This document shows, in pieces, positions 33,803-43,155 of a stretch of 64,000 bases of DNA; position 1 is the stretch's first letter, and the number at the start of each line of letters is the position of its first letter. This DNA comes from Rahnella aquatilis CIP 78.65 = ATCC 33071. GTDB lineage: Bacteria > Pseudomonadota > Gammaproteobacteria > Enterobacterales > Enterobacteriaceae. A program made the translations under genes and the position numbers. The stretch covers positions 124,001 through 188,000 of the forward strand of contig NC_016818.1 in assembly GCF_000241955.1 (NCBI RefSeq), given 5' to 3'. The notes below the pieces were generated by a model, which was not told the DNA's origin, did not search any database, and saw only the letters and a list, made by a program, of their open reading frames with translations.

Positions 33803-34345
33803 ATGAAGACAAAAAAGGTTTTACAGGCGCTGCCGGTCGTGTGTCTGGCGGCTAATCTGTTGTTTTTCAGCGCGGCGGCCAGCGCCATGGGCGATGATTC
33901 CGACGCTAAAAAAACGCCGGACTGCCCGAAGGGGCAAATCTATGACAGCAAAACCAAAAGCTGCATGGTGGATAAAGGCAGCATGATTTCCGATCAGGAT
34001 AAAACGCAGTATGCCTATCATCTGGCGAAAACCGGCCGTTATCAGGAAGCGCTGACGGTGCTGGATACGCTGAAAGATCAGAACACCAAAGAAGCCTGGA
34101 ACTATCGCGGCTATGCCACACGTAAACTCGGGCGCACCGACGAAGGCATCGGCTATTATCAGAAGTCGATTGCGATTGACGCGAACTACGCCAAAGTCCG
34201 GGAATACCTCGGCGAGGCGTATATGATTAAAGGGCGTCCTGATCTCGCCAAAGCCCAACTGGCGACTATCAAAGGCTTGTGCGGCACCGGCTGCGAAGAA
34301 TACCGCGACCTGAGCGCCGCCATCGACGGTCATCCGGAATCCTGA
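33803..34345 (+). CDS. Secreted tetratricopeptide repeat protein
   Basis: The 180-residue product has a signal peptide (about 1-29, ending AAASAM) and a short Cys-containing segment (DCPKGQIYDSKTKSCM). Two to three TPR units follow (about 70-160; for example EAWNYRGYATRKLGRTDEGI and AKVREYLGEAYMIKGRPDLA). A second Cys pair lies near the end (GLCGTGC). TPRs mediate protein contacts, so it may act as a periplasmic partner of cytochrome b561 or as a signal for the sigma/anti-sigma pair that follows; this is inferred from operon position. An upstream frame overlapping the cytochrome gene is not needed: ATG 33803 has an AGGA site. Confidence 0.8.
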   Translation: MKTKKVLQALPVVCLAANLLFFSAAASAMGDDSDAKKTPDCPKGQIYDSKTKSCMVDKGSMISDQDKTQYAYHLAKTGRYQEALTVLDTLKDQNTKEAWNYRGYATRKLGRTDEGIGYYQKSIAIDANYAKVREYLGEAYMIKGRPDLAKAQLATIKGLCGTGCEEYRDLSAAIDGHPES

Positions 34346-34362
34346 AAACGGAGAATCGATAA

Positions 34363-34881
34363 ATCTTACCGGCAGACTTACGTCCTGAACTGAGCCAGTG
34401 CCTGTCCCGTCTGTGGCGCTACGCGATGGTGCTGTCGCGCAAGCACGATGTGGCAGACGATCTGGTGCAATCCACCTGCGTGCGGGCGCTGGAACGCTGT
34501 GCGCAGATTAAGGACAGCACCGGCGTGGACCGCTGGCTTTTTTCTATTCTGCACTCGATATGGGTTAACGAACTCAGGGCGCAGCGCGTCCGTCAGGGGC
34601 AGGGATTTGCCGATGTCGGCGAAACGGACACCCCCGCCGATACGCCGTCTTTTGAAGAACGCCACTGGCACACGCAGGTGATGCAGCGGGTGAACCGCCT
34701 GCCGGAAGCCCAGCGCAACGCGGTGTTTCTGGTGTACGTCGAAGGTTTTACCTATCAGGAAGCGGCGATGACACTTTCCGTGCCCGTCGGTACCATCATG
34801 AGTCGTCTGGCGACCGCCCGGCTGACGCTGGCAAAAGACGCGGGTACCGCCACACAACCGCAGCAGGGAGAGAAAAAATGA
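34363..34881 (+). CDS. ECF-family sigma factor, unusual start
   Basis: Extracytoplasmic-function sigma factor with region 2 (DLVQSTCVRALE) and region 4 (RLPEAQRNAVFLVYVEGFTYQEAA ... VGTIMSRL, split by a short turn). The first standard start, ATG 34426, would cut off the first helix of region 2, yet the codons before it (LRPELSQCLSRLWRYAMVL) continue the family sequence up to a stop at 34360. No ATG, GTG or TTG exists in that stretch. An ATC codon at 34363 stands nine bases after GGAG and is the best placed initiator, giving 172 residues. If ATC is not used, the protein starts at 34426 with 151 residues. It overlaps the anti-sigma gene by 4 bp. Confidence 0.85.
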   Translation: MLPADLRPELSQCLSRLWRYAMVLSRKHDVADDLVQSTCVRALERCAQIKDSTGVDRWLFSILHSIWVNELRAQRVRQGQGFADVGETDTPADTPSFEERHWHTQVMQRVNRLPEAQRNAVFLVYVEGFTYQEAAMTLSVPVGTIMSRLATARLTLAKDAGTATQPQQGEKK

Positions 34882-35654
34882 CCCGTGAAATCCCGTCTGC
34901 GCCTTACGCTGATGATGTTCTGGTGGCCTACCTCGATAACCAGCTCAGTGAGTCTCAGCGCGCGAAGTTTGACGCACAACTGGCGCAGGATGACGTGCTG
35001 GCGCAACGGCTGGTACAGATGTCACGCAGCAATTTACCGTTCCACGATGCGTTTGGCGCGATGTTGCAGGAAGCGCCGGTCGGGAAATTACAGGCCGCGC
35101 TCGACGCTATCCCTGACGCACGGGCTGCCGGTTCATCCGGATCCAGCCGCCGCGCATTGCTCGCCGCGTCGTTAAGTTTTCTGGCCGTCGGGCTGCTGGC
35201 CGGACGCTATTCCACGCTTTTTACATCAGACGATAACTGGCGTGCGCGTGTGGCGGATTACATGTCGTTGTATACCGCCCAGACGCTGGCGGATGTTTAT
35301 GATTCTGCCAGCCAGCAAAAAATTCAGCTCGCGCGGGTGCAAAACACCTTAGGCATCGCACTGAACCCTGCGGCGCTGGCGGTGCAGGGCGCAGATCTGA
35401 AAGACGCCCGCATGCTGCATTATGACGATTATGACATCGCGCAAATTACCTATCTGGACGCGCAGTACGGCCCGATGGCCCTGTGCATTACGCGCAGCGA
35501 ACACCGCGACAATACGGCATTGCAGCGTGAAATCCGCCGGGGAATGAACGTGGTTTACTGGCGCAATGCCGGTTACAACTTCATGCTGATCGGCCACAGT
35601 CCGGCACCGGCTCTGACCGCCCATGCCGCAGCTTTACAGGCGAATCTGGCCTGA
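34878..35654 (+). CDS. Membrane-anchored anti-sigma factor
   Basis: Starts inside the sigma factor stop (ATGA overlap), so the two are translationally coupled. The 258-residue product has a cytoplasmic N-terminal part with the anti-sigma-type helix pattern (ADDVLVAYLDNQLSESQRAKF), one transmembrane helix near 92-112 (ALLAASLSFLAVGLLAGRY) and a periplasmic C-terminal domain. By family knowledge it sequesters the sigma factor at the membrane until a periplasmic signal releases it. No CHCC zinc motif is seen. Confidence 0.88.
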   Translation: MTREIPSAPYADDVLVAYLDNQLSESQRAKFDAQLAQDDVLAQRLVQMSRSNLPFHDAFGAMLQEAPVGKLQAALDAIPDARAAGSSGSSRRALLAASLSFLAVGLLAGRYSTLFTSDDNWRARVADYMSLYTAQTLADVYDSASQQKIQLARVQNTLGIALNPAALAVQGADLKDARMLHYDDYDIAQITYLDAQYGPMALCITRSEHRDNTALQREIRRGMNVVYWRNAGYNFMLIGHSPAPALTAHAAALQANLA

Positions 35655-35957
35655 GTAATTTCGTCACGTCACTAACTTATGTAATTATTTAAAGTATTAA
35701 ACTATTTTTAATGCACGTAACGACAATGTTAAATTGTTTACGAAATCTCGATAATATGAGTATTCGGCAACATTTGTGTGGCTGATTTGTCGTTCTTCGC
35801 CGCGGTTTTCGTTACTCCCCATTATTGTCCTTTCATACTCTGTGGAAATAACCGTTTATTTCCCACCGCAACGGGTTGTTGATTTCGTTTATCCGGAAGA
35901 AATCTGGATAGCTTTCACCTGCAAAATTAAAACTAAACATTCAGAGAAACAGACGTC
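35655..35957. other. Region upstream of the first mqo
   Basis: About 300 bp of AT-rich DNA without a convincing terminator for the anti-sigma operon. The last 30 bases (ACATTCAGAGAAACAGACGT region) are repeated almost exactly before the second mqo at about 46374-46393. It must hold the mqo promoter. Confidence 0.5.
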
Positions 35958-37607
35958 ATGAGAAAGATACTCGCCATGATCCTCTGCCTTAACGTGGTTG
36001 CTTTCAGCCAGTCAGCGTTGGCAGAAGATGAAAAGCCCGTTGATGTGTTACTGATCGGCGGCGGCATTATGAGCGCGACGCTGGGGACATATCTTCAGGA
36101 ATTAGAACCAGACTGGTCCATCAACATGGTGGAGCGTCTGGACGGCGTGGCGCTGGAAAGCTCGAACGGCTGGAACAACGCCGGTACCGGCCATTCTGCG
36201 CTGGCAGAAATGAACTACACCCCGGAAAAAGCCGACGGCAGTATCGATATCTCCAAAGCGGTTGAAATTAACGAATCCTTCCAGATTTCCCGTCAGTTCT
36301 GGACCTATCAGGTTGAGAACGGCGTGCTGCACAATCCGCGTTCCTTCATCAACAGCACGCCGCACATGAGCTTTGTGTGGGGTGATGACAACATCAATTT
36401 CCTGCGTAAACGTTTTGCCGCGCTGCAACAAAGCACACTGTTCCGCGGCATGGAATATTCAGAAGACCCGGCGCAAATCAAACAGTGGATCCCGCTGGTG
36501 ATGGAAGGGCGTGACCCGGCGCAGAAAGTGGCGGCGACCCGTATTCCGATCGGGACTGACGTGAACTTCGGCGAGATCACCCGTCAGCTGGTGGCCTCAT
36601 TGCAGAAAAAACCTAACTTCTCCCTGAGCCTCGGTCATGAAGTCCGCGACATTAAACGTAACCCGGATAACACCTGGAACGTGACCGTGGCTGATCTGAA
36701 AAACGGTGACAAAGAAAGCGTCATCAAAGCGAAATTCGTCTTTATTGGCGCAGGTGGCGCGTCCCTGACGCTGCTGCAAAAATCCGGTATTCCTGAAGCG
36801 GACAACTATGGCGGCTTCCCGGTGGGCGGTGAGTTCCTGGTGACCGAGAACCCGGACGTGGTGAAGCGCCATCTGGCAAAAGTGTACGGTAAAGCATCTG
36901 TCGGTTCTCCGCCGATGTCCGTTCCGCATCTTGATACCCGTATTCTCGACGGCAAACAGGTTCTGCTGTTCGGGCCGTTCGCCACCTTCTCCAGCAAGTT
37001 CCTGAAAAACGGTTCTCTGTGGGATCTGTTCGGCAGCGTGAATTTCTCTAACATCATGCCGATGACTCACGTGGGCATCGACAACTTCGATCTGGTGAAA
37101 TATCTGGTCAGTCAGGTGATGCTCTCTGATGATGACCGTTTCGATGCATTACGTGAATACTTCCCGGATGCGAAGAAAGAAGACTGGCGTCTGTGGGAAG
37201 CCGGTCAGCGCGTGCAGATCATCAAAAAAGATGAGAAAGAAGGCGGCGTTCTGCGTCTTGGCACTGAAGTGGTCAGCTCGAAAGACGGCAGCATTACCGC
37301 ACTGCTGGGCGCCTCTCCGGGCGCATCCACGGCGGCACCGATCATGCTACACCTGATGGAAAAAGTGTTTAAAGACAAAGTCGCGACACCAGAGTGGCAG
37401 GCCAAACTGAAGCAAATCATCCCTTCTTACGGCACCGAACTGAACGGCAACGTGGCGGCAACCGAGAAAGAACTGGGCGACACCAGCCGCGTTCTGATGC
37501 TCGATAATCCGCAGCCAAAAGCCGCTGAACCGGCCCCTTCTGCGGACAACTCTTCTGCACCTAAACCTGGACAGGAGCAGAAACAGGTTGCAGACGTCGC
37601 CCTGTAA
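35958..37607 (+). CDS. mqo: Malate:quinone oxidoreductase, copy 1
   Basis: FAD-dependent peripheral membrane enzyme that oxidises malate to oxaloacetate and passes electrons to the quinone pool, bypassing NAD-dependent malate dehydrogenase. It has 549 residues. The dinucleotide-binding motif [16 protein letters not shown] follows a hydrophobic leader (1-22, ending ALA), and family blocks [19 protein letters not shown] and [15 protein letters not shown] are intact. E. coli MQO has a similar leader. A second, diverged copy lies 8.8 kb downstream on the other side of a type VI secretion island. An intrinsic terminator follows. Confidence 0.95.
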   Translation: MRKILAMILCLNVVAFSQSALAEDEKPVDVLLIGGGIMSATLGTYLQELEPDWSINMVERLDGVALESSNGWNNAGTGHSALAEMNYTPEKADGSIDISKAVEINESFQISRQFWTYQVENGVLHNPRSFINSTPHMSFVWGDDNINFLRKRFAALQQSTLFRGMEYSEDPAQIKQWIPLVMEGRDPAQKVAATRIPIGTDVNFGEITRQLVASLQKKPNFSLSLGHEVRDIKRNPDNTWNVTVADLKNGDKESVIKAKFVFIGAGGASLTLLQKSGIPEADNYGGFPVGGEFLVTENPDVVKRHLAKVYGKASVGSPPMSVPHLDTRILDGKQVLLFGPFATFSSKFLKNGSLWDLFGSVNFSNIMPMTHVGIDNFDLVKYLVSQVMLSDDDRFDALREYFPDAKKEDWRLWEAGQRVQIIKKDEKEGGVLRLGTEVVSSKDGSITALLGASPGASTAAPIMLHLMEKVFKDKVATPEWQAKLKQIIPSYGTELNGNVAATEKELGDTSRVLMLDNPQPKAAEPAPSADNSSAPKPGQEQKQVADVAL

Positions 37608-37631
37608 TCTGAGCCTGTAAAGAGTGATCGT

Positions 37632-37658
37632 AAAGGCGCGGGTAACTGCGCCTTTTTT
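37632..37658 (+). terminator. Rho-independent terminator of mqo copy 1
   Basis: Stem AAGGCGC / GCGCCTT, 8-base loop and six T, 25 bp after the stop. Confidence 0.88.
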
Positions 37659-37792
37659 CTTCATATCCTTTCATATATCTCTTTGCGAATACTTAAATTT
37701 CATTAAACTGTGCCCACAATTTCACCATGTGAATACAGTTTCCTCACACCCCGAAAAGCAGGATGCTTTTCACATGCCAACCAGGGACCGGA

Positions 37793-40120
37793 ATGGACAC
37801 ACTTTCCCGTTATTCTCTTGCTATCTGGAACAGCCCGTACGCTTTGGACGTGCTGAATTTTCGCGGCGAAGAACAGCTCAGCGAGACCTTTTCCTACACC
37901 GTTGACGTCACCTGCCCCGCACCGGATATCGGTGCCGCACAGATGCTGCGCCAGTTCGCCAGCTTCACGATGGGCACGCCTTTCCAGCCTGAACGCGCCG
38001 TGTACGGCGTTATTCGTGACTTTCAGCGCCTCTCCACCTCCGCCGATGAAACCCTGTACCGCCTCGAGCTGGTGCCGCGCCTGCGGCTGCTGGAAAACAG
38101 CACCAACAGCTTTATTTTTCAGAACCAGTCGGTGCCTGAAGTGGTGGAATTTATTCTGCGCAAACACGGGCTGGAGGGGCAGGATTTTGAGTTTCGCCTC
38201 AGCCACACCTACCCCGACCGCGAGCTTATCACCCAGTGGGGCGAGACCGACCTGCAGTTTATCAAACGTATTCTGGCCGAGGTCGGTATCTGGTTCCGCT
38301 TTGAGGCGGACACCCGCCTGACGTGTGAGAAAGTGCTGTTCGGCGACGGGCCGGAGCAGTACCGGTTTGGCGTCACCCTGCCGTACTGCGAGCCGTCGGG
38401 GATGAGCGACGCCCACGCCGAAAGCGTCTGGGGACTGAAAATCCACTGGAACGCCGTGACCGGCAAAATCTTCAAACGCGATTACAACTACCGCGAGGCG
38501 ACCACGCCGCTCGATACCAGCGCGCAGGTGCGCAGCGCCGCGCCGGTGACCGGCGAAAGCTACCTGTACGCCCGACCCTACCGCGAGGCCGGTGAAGACA
38601 TGGACGCCGCCGCCGAAACCGGCGCGTTCTACGCCCGCATCCGCCATGAACGTCAGCTGAATCACCAGTGCCGCATTTTTGCCCGCACCACCGGCAGCGG
38701 ACTGGCGCCGGGTCAGGTGCTGGAACCGCAGGCCTACCCGTTCAGCGACCTGCCGGACGGCATCCTGATTACCCGCATCGTCGCCAAAGGCTCGCGCACC
38801 GACCACTTCCGCCTCAATATCTGGGGCATGGCCTACCGCGAAACGATTGGCTTTCGCCCCGAACCGCCGGCGCGGCCGGTGCTCAGCGGCACGATACCGG
38901 CGCGGGTGGAAAGCCCGGCCAAAGGCGACACCTATGCGTGGCTGGATAATCAGGGGCGTTACCGCGTACGGATTGACGGCGACCGCGCCTCGGCCGATGC
39001 CGGTTATGCGTACCTGTGGGTGCGCCTCGCCAAACCCTACGGCGGTGACGGCTACGGCTGGCATATGCCGCTGACCGACGGCACCGACGTGGCCATCGCC
39101 TTTGACGGCGGCGACCCCGACCGGCCGTATATCGCCGCCGCGCTGCACGACTCTGAACATCCCGACCACGTGACCGAACGGAACCACACCCGCAACGTCC
39201 TGCGCACCCCGTCAAATAACAAACTGCGGATGGAGGACCGGCGCGGTGAGGAGCACATCAAACTCGCCACCGAATACGGCAAGACCCAGCTGAATAGCGG
39301 GCATATCGTCGATGCGCAAAACGCGCCGCGCGGCGAAGGTTTCGAGCTGCGCACCGATGAACACGGCGCCCTGCGCGGCGGTAAGGGCGTCTTTCTCAGC
39401 GCGGACGCCCAGCCGCAGGCGCAGGGTCAGGTGCCGGATAACCTCGCGGCGATGACCGAAATCGAATACCTGCAGGGTCAGGTGAAAGCCCTCAGCCAGG
39501 CCGCCGCGGAGGCCAAAGCGCTGGAGGCCGACATCGCGGCGCAAATCGCCATGTTCAGCGAACGGCTGAAGCCGATAAATCAGGTGGTGCTGGCCAGCGC
39601 CCCGGAAGGCATGGCGCTGACCAGCGGCGAACATATGCAGCTGGCGGCGACCCAAAATATGATACTGAACGCCGGAAAAAACGCGGATATCGGGGTGATT
39701 AAGAACCTGACCGTCAACACCGGGCAGGAAATGGGCATCTTTGCCCTGAAGGGCGAAATGAGCCTGAAGGCTGGCGAGGGTAAGGTCGACGTTCAGGCGC
39801 AGAACAACCAGCTGTCACTGGCGGCGGGCAAAAAAGTGAGCATCACGGCGGTGGACGGCGACATCCTGTTCAGCGCGAAAAAGCGCATCACGCTGATTGG
39901 CGGTGGCAGCTACCTGATCCTGCAGGACGGCAAAATTGAGTACGGCACGGCGGGTGAGTATTTCAGGAAAACGCCGCACACGGTGCTGACGGTGGCGAAC
40001 CCTGTACGGCTGAATATGCCCTATTTGCCGGGACAGTATCCTGAGCTTAAAAACAAGATTTGTATCGAATGCTTACTTAACGCCATCAAAGCCAACGATG
40101 CCATCGTACAGGGAGCGTAA
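37793..40120 (+). CDS. vgrG: Type VI secretion tip protein VgrG
   Basis: Trimeric spike of the T6SS needle that carries effectors into target cells. The 775-residue product has the gp27/gp5-like body (about 1-480) with the OB-fold region (AKGDTYAWLDNQGRYRVRIDGD) and a coiled-coil stretch (about 555-590). A DUF2345-type beta-helix extension follows (LAATQNMILNAGKNADIG ... SITAVDGDILFSAKK). The base composition is markedly GC-richer than the genes that follow, as is common for vgrG cores with acquired downstream cargo. ATG 37793 has an AGGGA site; an in-frame start at 37763 is less likely. No structural tss genes are in the window, so it is an orphan vgrG island. Confidence 0.95.
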   Translation: MDTLSRYSLAIWNSPYALDVLNFRGEEQLSETFSYTVDVTCPAPDIGAAQMLRQFASFTMGTPFQPERAVYGVIRDFQRLSTSADETLYRLELVPRLRLLENSTNSFIFQNQSVPEVVEFILRKHGLEGQDFEFRLSHTYPDRELITQWGETDLQFIKRILAEVGIWFRFEADTRLTCEKVLFGDGPEQYRFGVTLPYCEPSGMSDAHAESVWGLKIHWNAVTGKIFKRDYNYREATTPLDTSAQVRSAAPVTGESYLYARPYREAGEDMDAAAETGAFYARIRHERQLNHQCRIFARTTGSGLAPGQVLEPQAYPFSDLPDGILITRIVAKGSRTDHFRLNIWGMAYRETIGFRPEPPARPVLSGTIPARVESPAKGDTYAWLDNQGRYRVRIDGDRASADAGYAYLWVRLAKPYGGDGYGWHMPLTDGTDVAIAFDGGDPDRPYIAAALHDSEHPDHVTERNHTRNVLRTPSNNKLRMEDRRGEEHIKLATEYGKTQLNSGHIVDAQNAPRGEGFELRTDEHGALRGGKGVFLSADAQPQAQGQVPDNLAAMTEIEYLQGQVKALSQAAAEAKALEADIAAQIAMFSERLKPINQVVLASAPEGMALTSGEHMQLAATQNMILNAGKNADIGVIKNLTVNTGQEMGIFALKGEMSLKAGEGKVDVQAQNNQLSLAAGKKVSITAVDGDILFSAKKRITLIGGGSYLILQDGKIEYGTAGEYFRKTPHTVLTVANPVRLNMPYLPGQYPELKNKICIECLLNAIKANDAIVQGA

Positions 40121-40960
40121 ATGATTGAGTCAACAGCATTAGCAGAGTCCGCAGTTGAAACAGAGAACGGTTATTTTTATTTATTGTTAGAAGGTGGCGC
40201 ACAGGAAACCCAAGCATTTGAGGCCTTTTACACGGTCAATGCTTCGGAAATGTATTCTTTATACCTCCATCCGCAACTCGCCGAGTTTAAAAATTACGGG
40301 CCGTGGCTACTGGCGGTGAAAAATAACAATGAACTCACACAAAAGATAAAGGACACACCCGGCGTTGTGGGTGTGATTGCGACTAAATCCTGCCTTTCAG
40401 GAGCACTTGCGGCGCAACTTTCTTATGCCTGCACAGTGATTGGCCCGGATGACACTACTGCACTGATTCGCTTTTATACCCGACAGGTGATCAGTCTGCT
40501 CGCGCAATGTGGTGAACAGGAATGGCACACCTTTCTGTTCAGGAATATCACCCGGTGGTGGGCACCTTTAGAAGGGAGCTGGCAGCCTGTTCCTCTGCTG
40601 GCATCTACTGCAGAAAATCCACGGGATCATGCCGTCAGGCTAAATGAAGAAATCTGGCAACAGATTATGGATGAACCTGAAGTCGGTGCGATTTTAACCC
40701 AGTGGCAGAAAATGCCTGCCAGTCAGCATTTTCCTCCCTGTTCGCAGGGCGACATGGTGATTAAAGCACTGGAAAAAGCACGGCTGGCCGGAATGCCCGC
40801 AGGCGTCGACAGCAAACTGTATGCACTTTATTACCTTAACGGCGGGAAGAAAATACTGGAATCGGAAGGAATGCAGGTGTCACTTGGTAAGGTTTCACAG
40901 GGGGAAGTATCCCTTAAAGAAATACTAAGCAATGCACTTGCAAGTAAATGGCAGTCATAA
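40121..40960 (+). CDS. DUF4123 T6SS effector adaptor (Tap/TEC-like)
   Basis: Chaperone/adaptor that loads a specific effector on VgrG. The 279-residue product shows the DUF4123 pattern: N-terminal NGYFYLLLEGGAQE, YSLYLHPQ, then YGPWLLAVKNNNEL and the RFYTRQV segment. Its ATG follows the vgrG stop directly (40118-40120/40121), so translation is coupled. Adaptors are normally specific for a nearby effector, which points to the DUF2235 protein at 44231 as the cargo (inference). Confidence 0.85.
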   Translation: MIESTALAESAVETENGYFYLLLEGGAQETQAFEAFYTVNASEMYSLYLHPQLAEFKNYGPWLLAVKNNNELTQKIKDTPGVVGVIATKSCLSGALAAQLSYACTVIGPDDTTALIRFYTRQVISLLAQCGEQEWHTFLFRNITRWWAPLEGSWQPVPLLASTAENPRDHAVRLNEEIWQQIMDEPEVGAILTQWQKMPASQHFPPCSQGDMVIKALEKARLAGMPAGVDSKLYALYYLNGGKKILESEGMQVSLGKVSQGEVSLKEILSNALASKWQS

Positions 40961-40988
40961 CACTATTAATAACAAGGAAAGTCATTAT

Positions 40989-41498
40989 ATGAAAGAAGAA
41001 CATCAGGATGGTGAAATTAGTTTAACGCCCTGCGTATGTTGTACTGTATTCAGGCAAGGGAAATATTCCAGATTGGGCGGTGGCTTAATTATAATTGCTC
41101 TGAATCTGATGCTCGAAATTATCTTTAAAGCAATAAGTTTAATAACCCTGCCATTGTATGGAATCAATTCATTGATTTTTGAGGAAAAGATCAGGGTGGT
41201 TAAGTTTTTAATATTTTGCGTTATGGATTTTTTAATTATTGGCTTTGCAATATATGCGTTGGTTTTTCTGATAAGAAAATGTGAAAGATTCAAGAGGGTA
41301 TTTAAGATTTTTATTGTTATATTAATATCATCTTCATTTTTCGAAGTTATTTTAATTAATATGGAGGAGATATTTTTATATGGTTATATACCATGGACGT
41401 TCTTTTTTGATTCGGCTAGTTATCCTATAGTATTAGCCTGTCTTGCGTATCCTTATTTGAAATGTTCAAAAAGAGTCAGGATGACCCTCGTGCATTAA
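40989..41498 (+). CDS. DUF2569-like four-helix membrane protein A
   Basis: The 169-residue product has an N-terminal Cys-rich cytoplasmic tag (CVCCTVF), then about four hydrophobic helices and a C-terminal PYLKCSKRVRMTLVH. The GGGLIIIAL and SKRVR ... L features match DUF2569 (PF10754) by memory, and the next gene is a clear paralogue. Very AT-rich compared with vgrG, indicating foreign origin. AAGGAAAG lies nine bases before ATG 40989. In a T6SS island such a membrane protein may be part of immunity, but no function is proven. Confidence 0.65.
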   Translation: MKEEHQDGEISLTPCVCCTVFRQGKYSRLGGGLIIIALNLMLEIIFKAISLITLPLYGINSLIFEEKIRVVKFLIFCVMDFLIIGFAIYALVFLIRKCERFKRVFKIFIVILISSSFFEVILINMEEIFLYGYIPWTFFFDSASYPIVLACLAYPYLKCSKRVRMTLVH

Positions 41499-41510
41499 TA
41501 GGAGTTTGAA

Positions 41511-42005
41511 ATGAATAGTGAACAAGAAATTAAAATCTGTACCTGTTGTTCTGAACAGGACCGTCAAAAACTGACAGGAATTGGTGGCTGGTTGATCGTA
41601 GTCGTTTTACATTTATCTTCAATGCTCGTTTTTAATGCCTCGCTGTTTATCGAATTCATCTATGACTTAAATATACCCATAACCGATGGGAGTGATGTCA
41701 AACTGATTCCTTTGGTTTTAAATTCCTTTGTTGATGTTATTGTATTTTTAATGGCGGCTTTCTCTCTTAACGCGCTTTTTAGAAAGAAATATCAGTTTAG
41801 AAAATATTATCGCTTGTTTATACTTTCCTGTTTATTGCATCCGTTATTATTCGCCTCTTTATGTTTTTGGTATCAAAACATCACGATGTATTCAATTCCG
41901 TGGAAAATTATCGGCTTAATGTTTTTATATCCTCTCGGAATGATTTTTATATGCCTTCCGTACCTTGATGAATCTAAGAGAGTCAGGTTAACGCTGGTAA
42001 ATTGA
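41511..42005 (+). CDS. DUF2569 membrane protein B
   Basis: The 164-residue product opens with CTCCSEQDRQKLTGIGGWLIVV, the DUF2569 start (GIGGWL), and ends PYLDESKRVRLTLVN, like its upstream paralogue. Four hydrophobic segments are visible. It begins 12 bp after gene A and is AT-rich. Tandem duplication with divergence is evident at the termini (CxCC near the start, SKRVR-TLV at the end). Role unknown; position between adaptor and immunity-like genes is noted. Confidence 0.75.
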   Translation: MNSEQEIKICTCCSEQDRQKLTGIGGWLIVVVLHLSSMLVFNASLFIEFIYDLNIPITDGSDVKLIPLVLNSFVDVIVFLMAAFSLNALFRKKYQFRKYYRLFILSCLLHPLLFASLCFWYQNITMYSIPWKIIGLMFLYPLGMIFICLPYLDESKRVRLTLVN

Positions 42006-42048
42006 ATATGATATTATTCGACTAGGTACAGTAAAATAAGGGAATAAA

Positions 42049-42579
42049 ATGGATTTTTTTAGAAGACTGGAAAAAATAGACGGAGCCGTTAATCGCGGCT
42101 ATGCGCGCTGGGGTAAATGGCTGGGCGCAGGATTATTACTGTTCATACTGGGATGGGGTGGCTGGTTAGTCTGGGCATCAATCTGGGGGCCGCCGACCGG
42201 GCCGGTGACATTAATTATTCACAGCGAAATTGACCGGCCTATTTTGGGATTTAGTGTGAATGGTGTAGCGGGTGCTAATTCTTCAGCACATGATAAAGAA
42301 AACCCTTACGCATCAGGTTCTGGTAAATCCACGTGTTGTGGAAGTATCAGCGGTCAAGAAGCAGATGTTATGTGGACTCTTGATATTACACATGAACAGT
42401 ATCTTAAGGGGATGCGTCTCGAAAAACGACGTGTTGTTATGCCTATCCCTGAGCGAAAATGGGGGGAGAATTATCTGCATGTTTATTTTCTGCCTGGAGA
42501 CAAAGTGCGCTTATGGTGGGGGGGTGGCTTTATTAGCCCGAAGGCTGAAGAAATCCCAGATACAGTAAATCGTAAATAA
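42049..42579 (+). CDS. DUF3304 membrane-anchored protein, tandem copy 1
   Basis: First of four tandem paralogues. The 176-residue product has a short cytoplasmic N-terminus (MDFFRRLEKIDGAVNRGYAR), one transmembrane helix (about 24-48) and a periplasmic domain with SVNGVAG, a CCGSISG motif and PERKWGENYLHVYFLPGDKV. This matches DUF3304 by memory, a family often encoded beside T6SS lipase effectors and thought to give immunity. This copy has an insert before CCG (SSAHDKENPYASGSGKS) and a different end. Periplasmic placement fits neutralising a phospholipase that acts from the periplasm (inference). Confidence 0.8.
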   Translation: MDFFRRLEKIDGAVNRGYARWGKWLGAGLLLFILGWGGWLVWASIWGPPTGPVTLIIHSEIDRPILGFSVNGVAGANSSAHDKENPYASGSGKSTCCGSISGQEADVMWTLDITHEQYLKGMRLEKRRVVMPIPERKWGENYLHVYFLPGDKVRLWWGGGFISPKAEEIPDTVNRK

Positions 42580-42599
42580 AAGTCATAGCGAGAAATAAA

Positions 42600-43118
42600 A
42601 TGGATTTTTTTAACAGACTGGAAAAAATAGGCGGAACCGTTAATCGCGGCTATGTACGCTGGGGTAAATGGCTGGGCGCGGGATTATTATTGTTCATACT
42701 GGGATGGGGAGGCTGGTTAATCTGGGCATCCCTCTGGGGGCCGCCGACCGGACCGGTGACATTAATTATTCACAGCGAAATTGACCGGCCTATCCGGGGA
42801 TTTAGTGTGAATGGTGTGGCTGGGCCCAATGCATTTGCTCATGGCGGGGGTAAAACAACCTGTTGTGGCAGTATCAGCGGGAAGACGGCGGAAGTTATCT
42901 GGACTGTTGATTACACCCTTGCGCAATATCAGGCAGGAACTCGTACTGAAATCCATAAAGTAATTATGCCACTTCCCGAACGAAAATGGGGGGAAGATGA
43001 TTTGCACGTTCATTTCCTCCCCGGAGATAAAGTTTTATTAGGGTGGAGTGACAATGTCTGGTCACCTTATGAAAAACATCCTGACAAGGTTGATAAATTA
43101 TCTGCGGCAGGCATCTGA
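42600..43118 (+). CDS. DUF3304 membrane-anchored protein, tandem copy 2
   Basis: 172 residues; the anchor and GPVTLIIHSEIDRPI segment are nearly identical to the other copies. The middle reads AHGGGKTTCCGSISGKTAEVIWT, followed by the VDYTLAQYQAGTRTEIHKV block shared with copy 4. It ends SAAGI, like copy 3 (PAAGI). The ribosome-binding leader AGAAATAAA before ATG is also repeated among copies, so the duplicated unit spans about 540 bp including the spacer. Confidence 0.8.
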   Translation: MDFFNRLEKIGGTVNRGYVRWGKWLGAGLLLFILGWGGWLIWASLWGPPTGPVTLIIHSEIDRPIRGFSVNGVAGPNAFAHGGGKTTCCGSISGKTAEVIWTVDYTLAQYQAGTRTEIHKVIMPLPERKWGEDDLHVHFLPGDKVLLGWSDNVWSPYEKHPDKVDKLSAAGI

Positions 43119-43155
43119 TTACGTCAGTCAAAAATAAAATAACGTGAGAAATAAA

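Noticed and set aside
35700..35760. ArcA-type sites upstream of mqo
   Set aside because: TGTTA-like words occur but not with the required 11-bp spacing.
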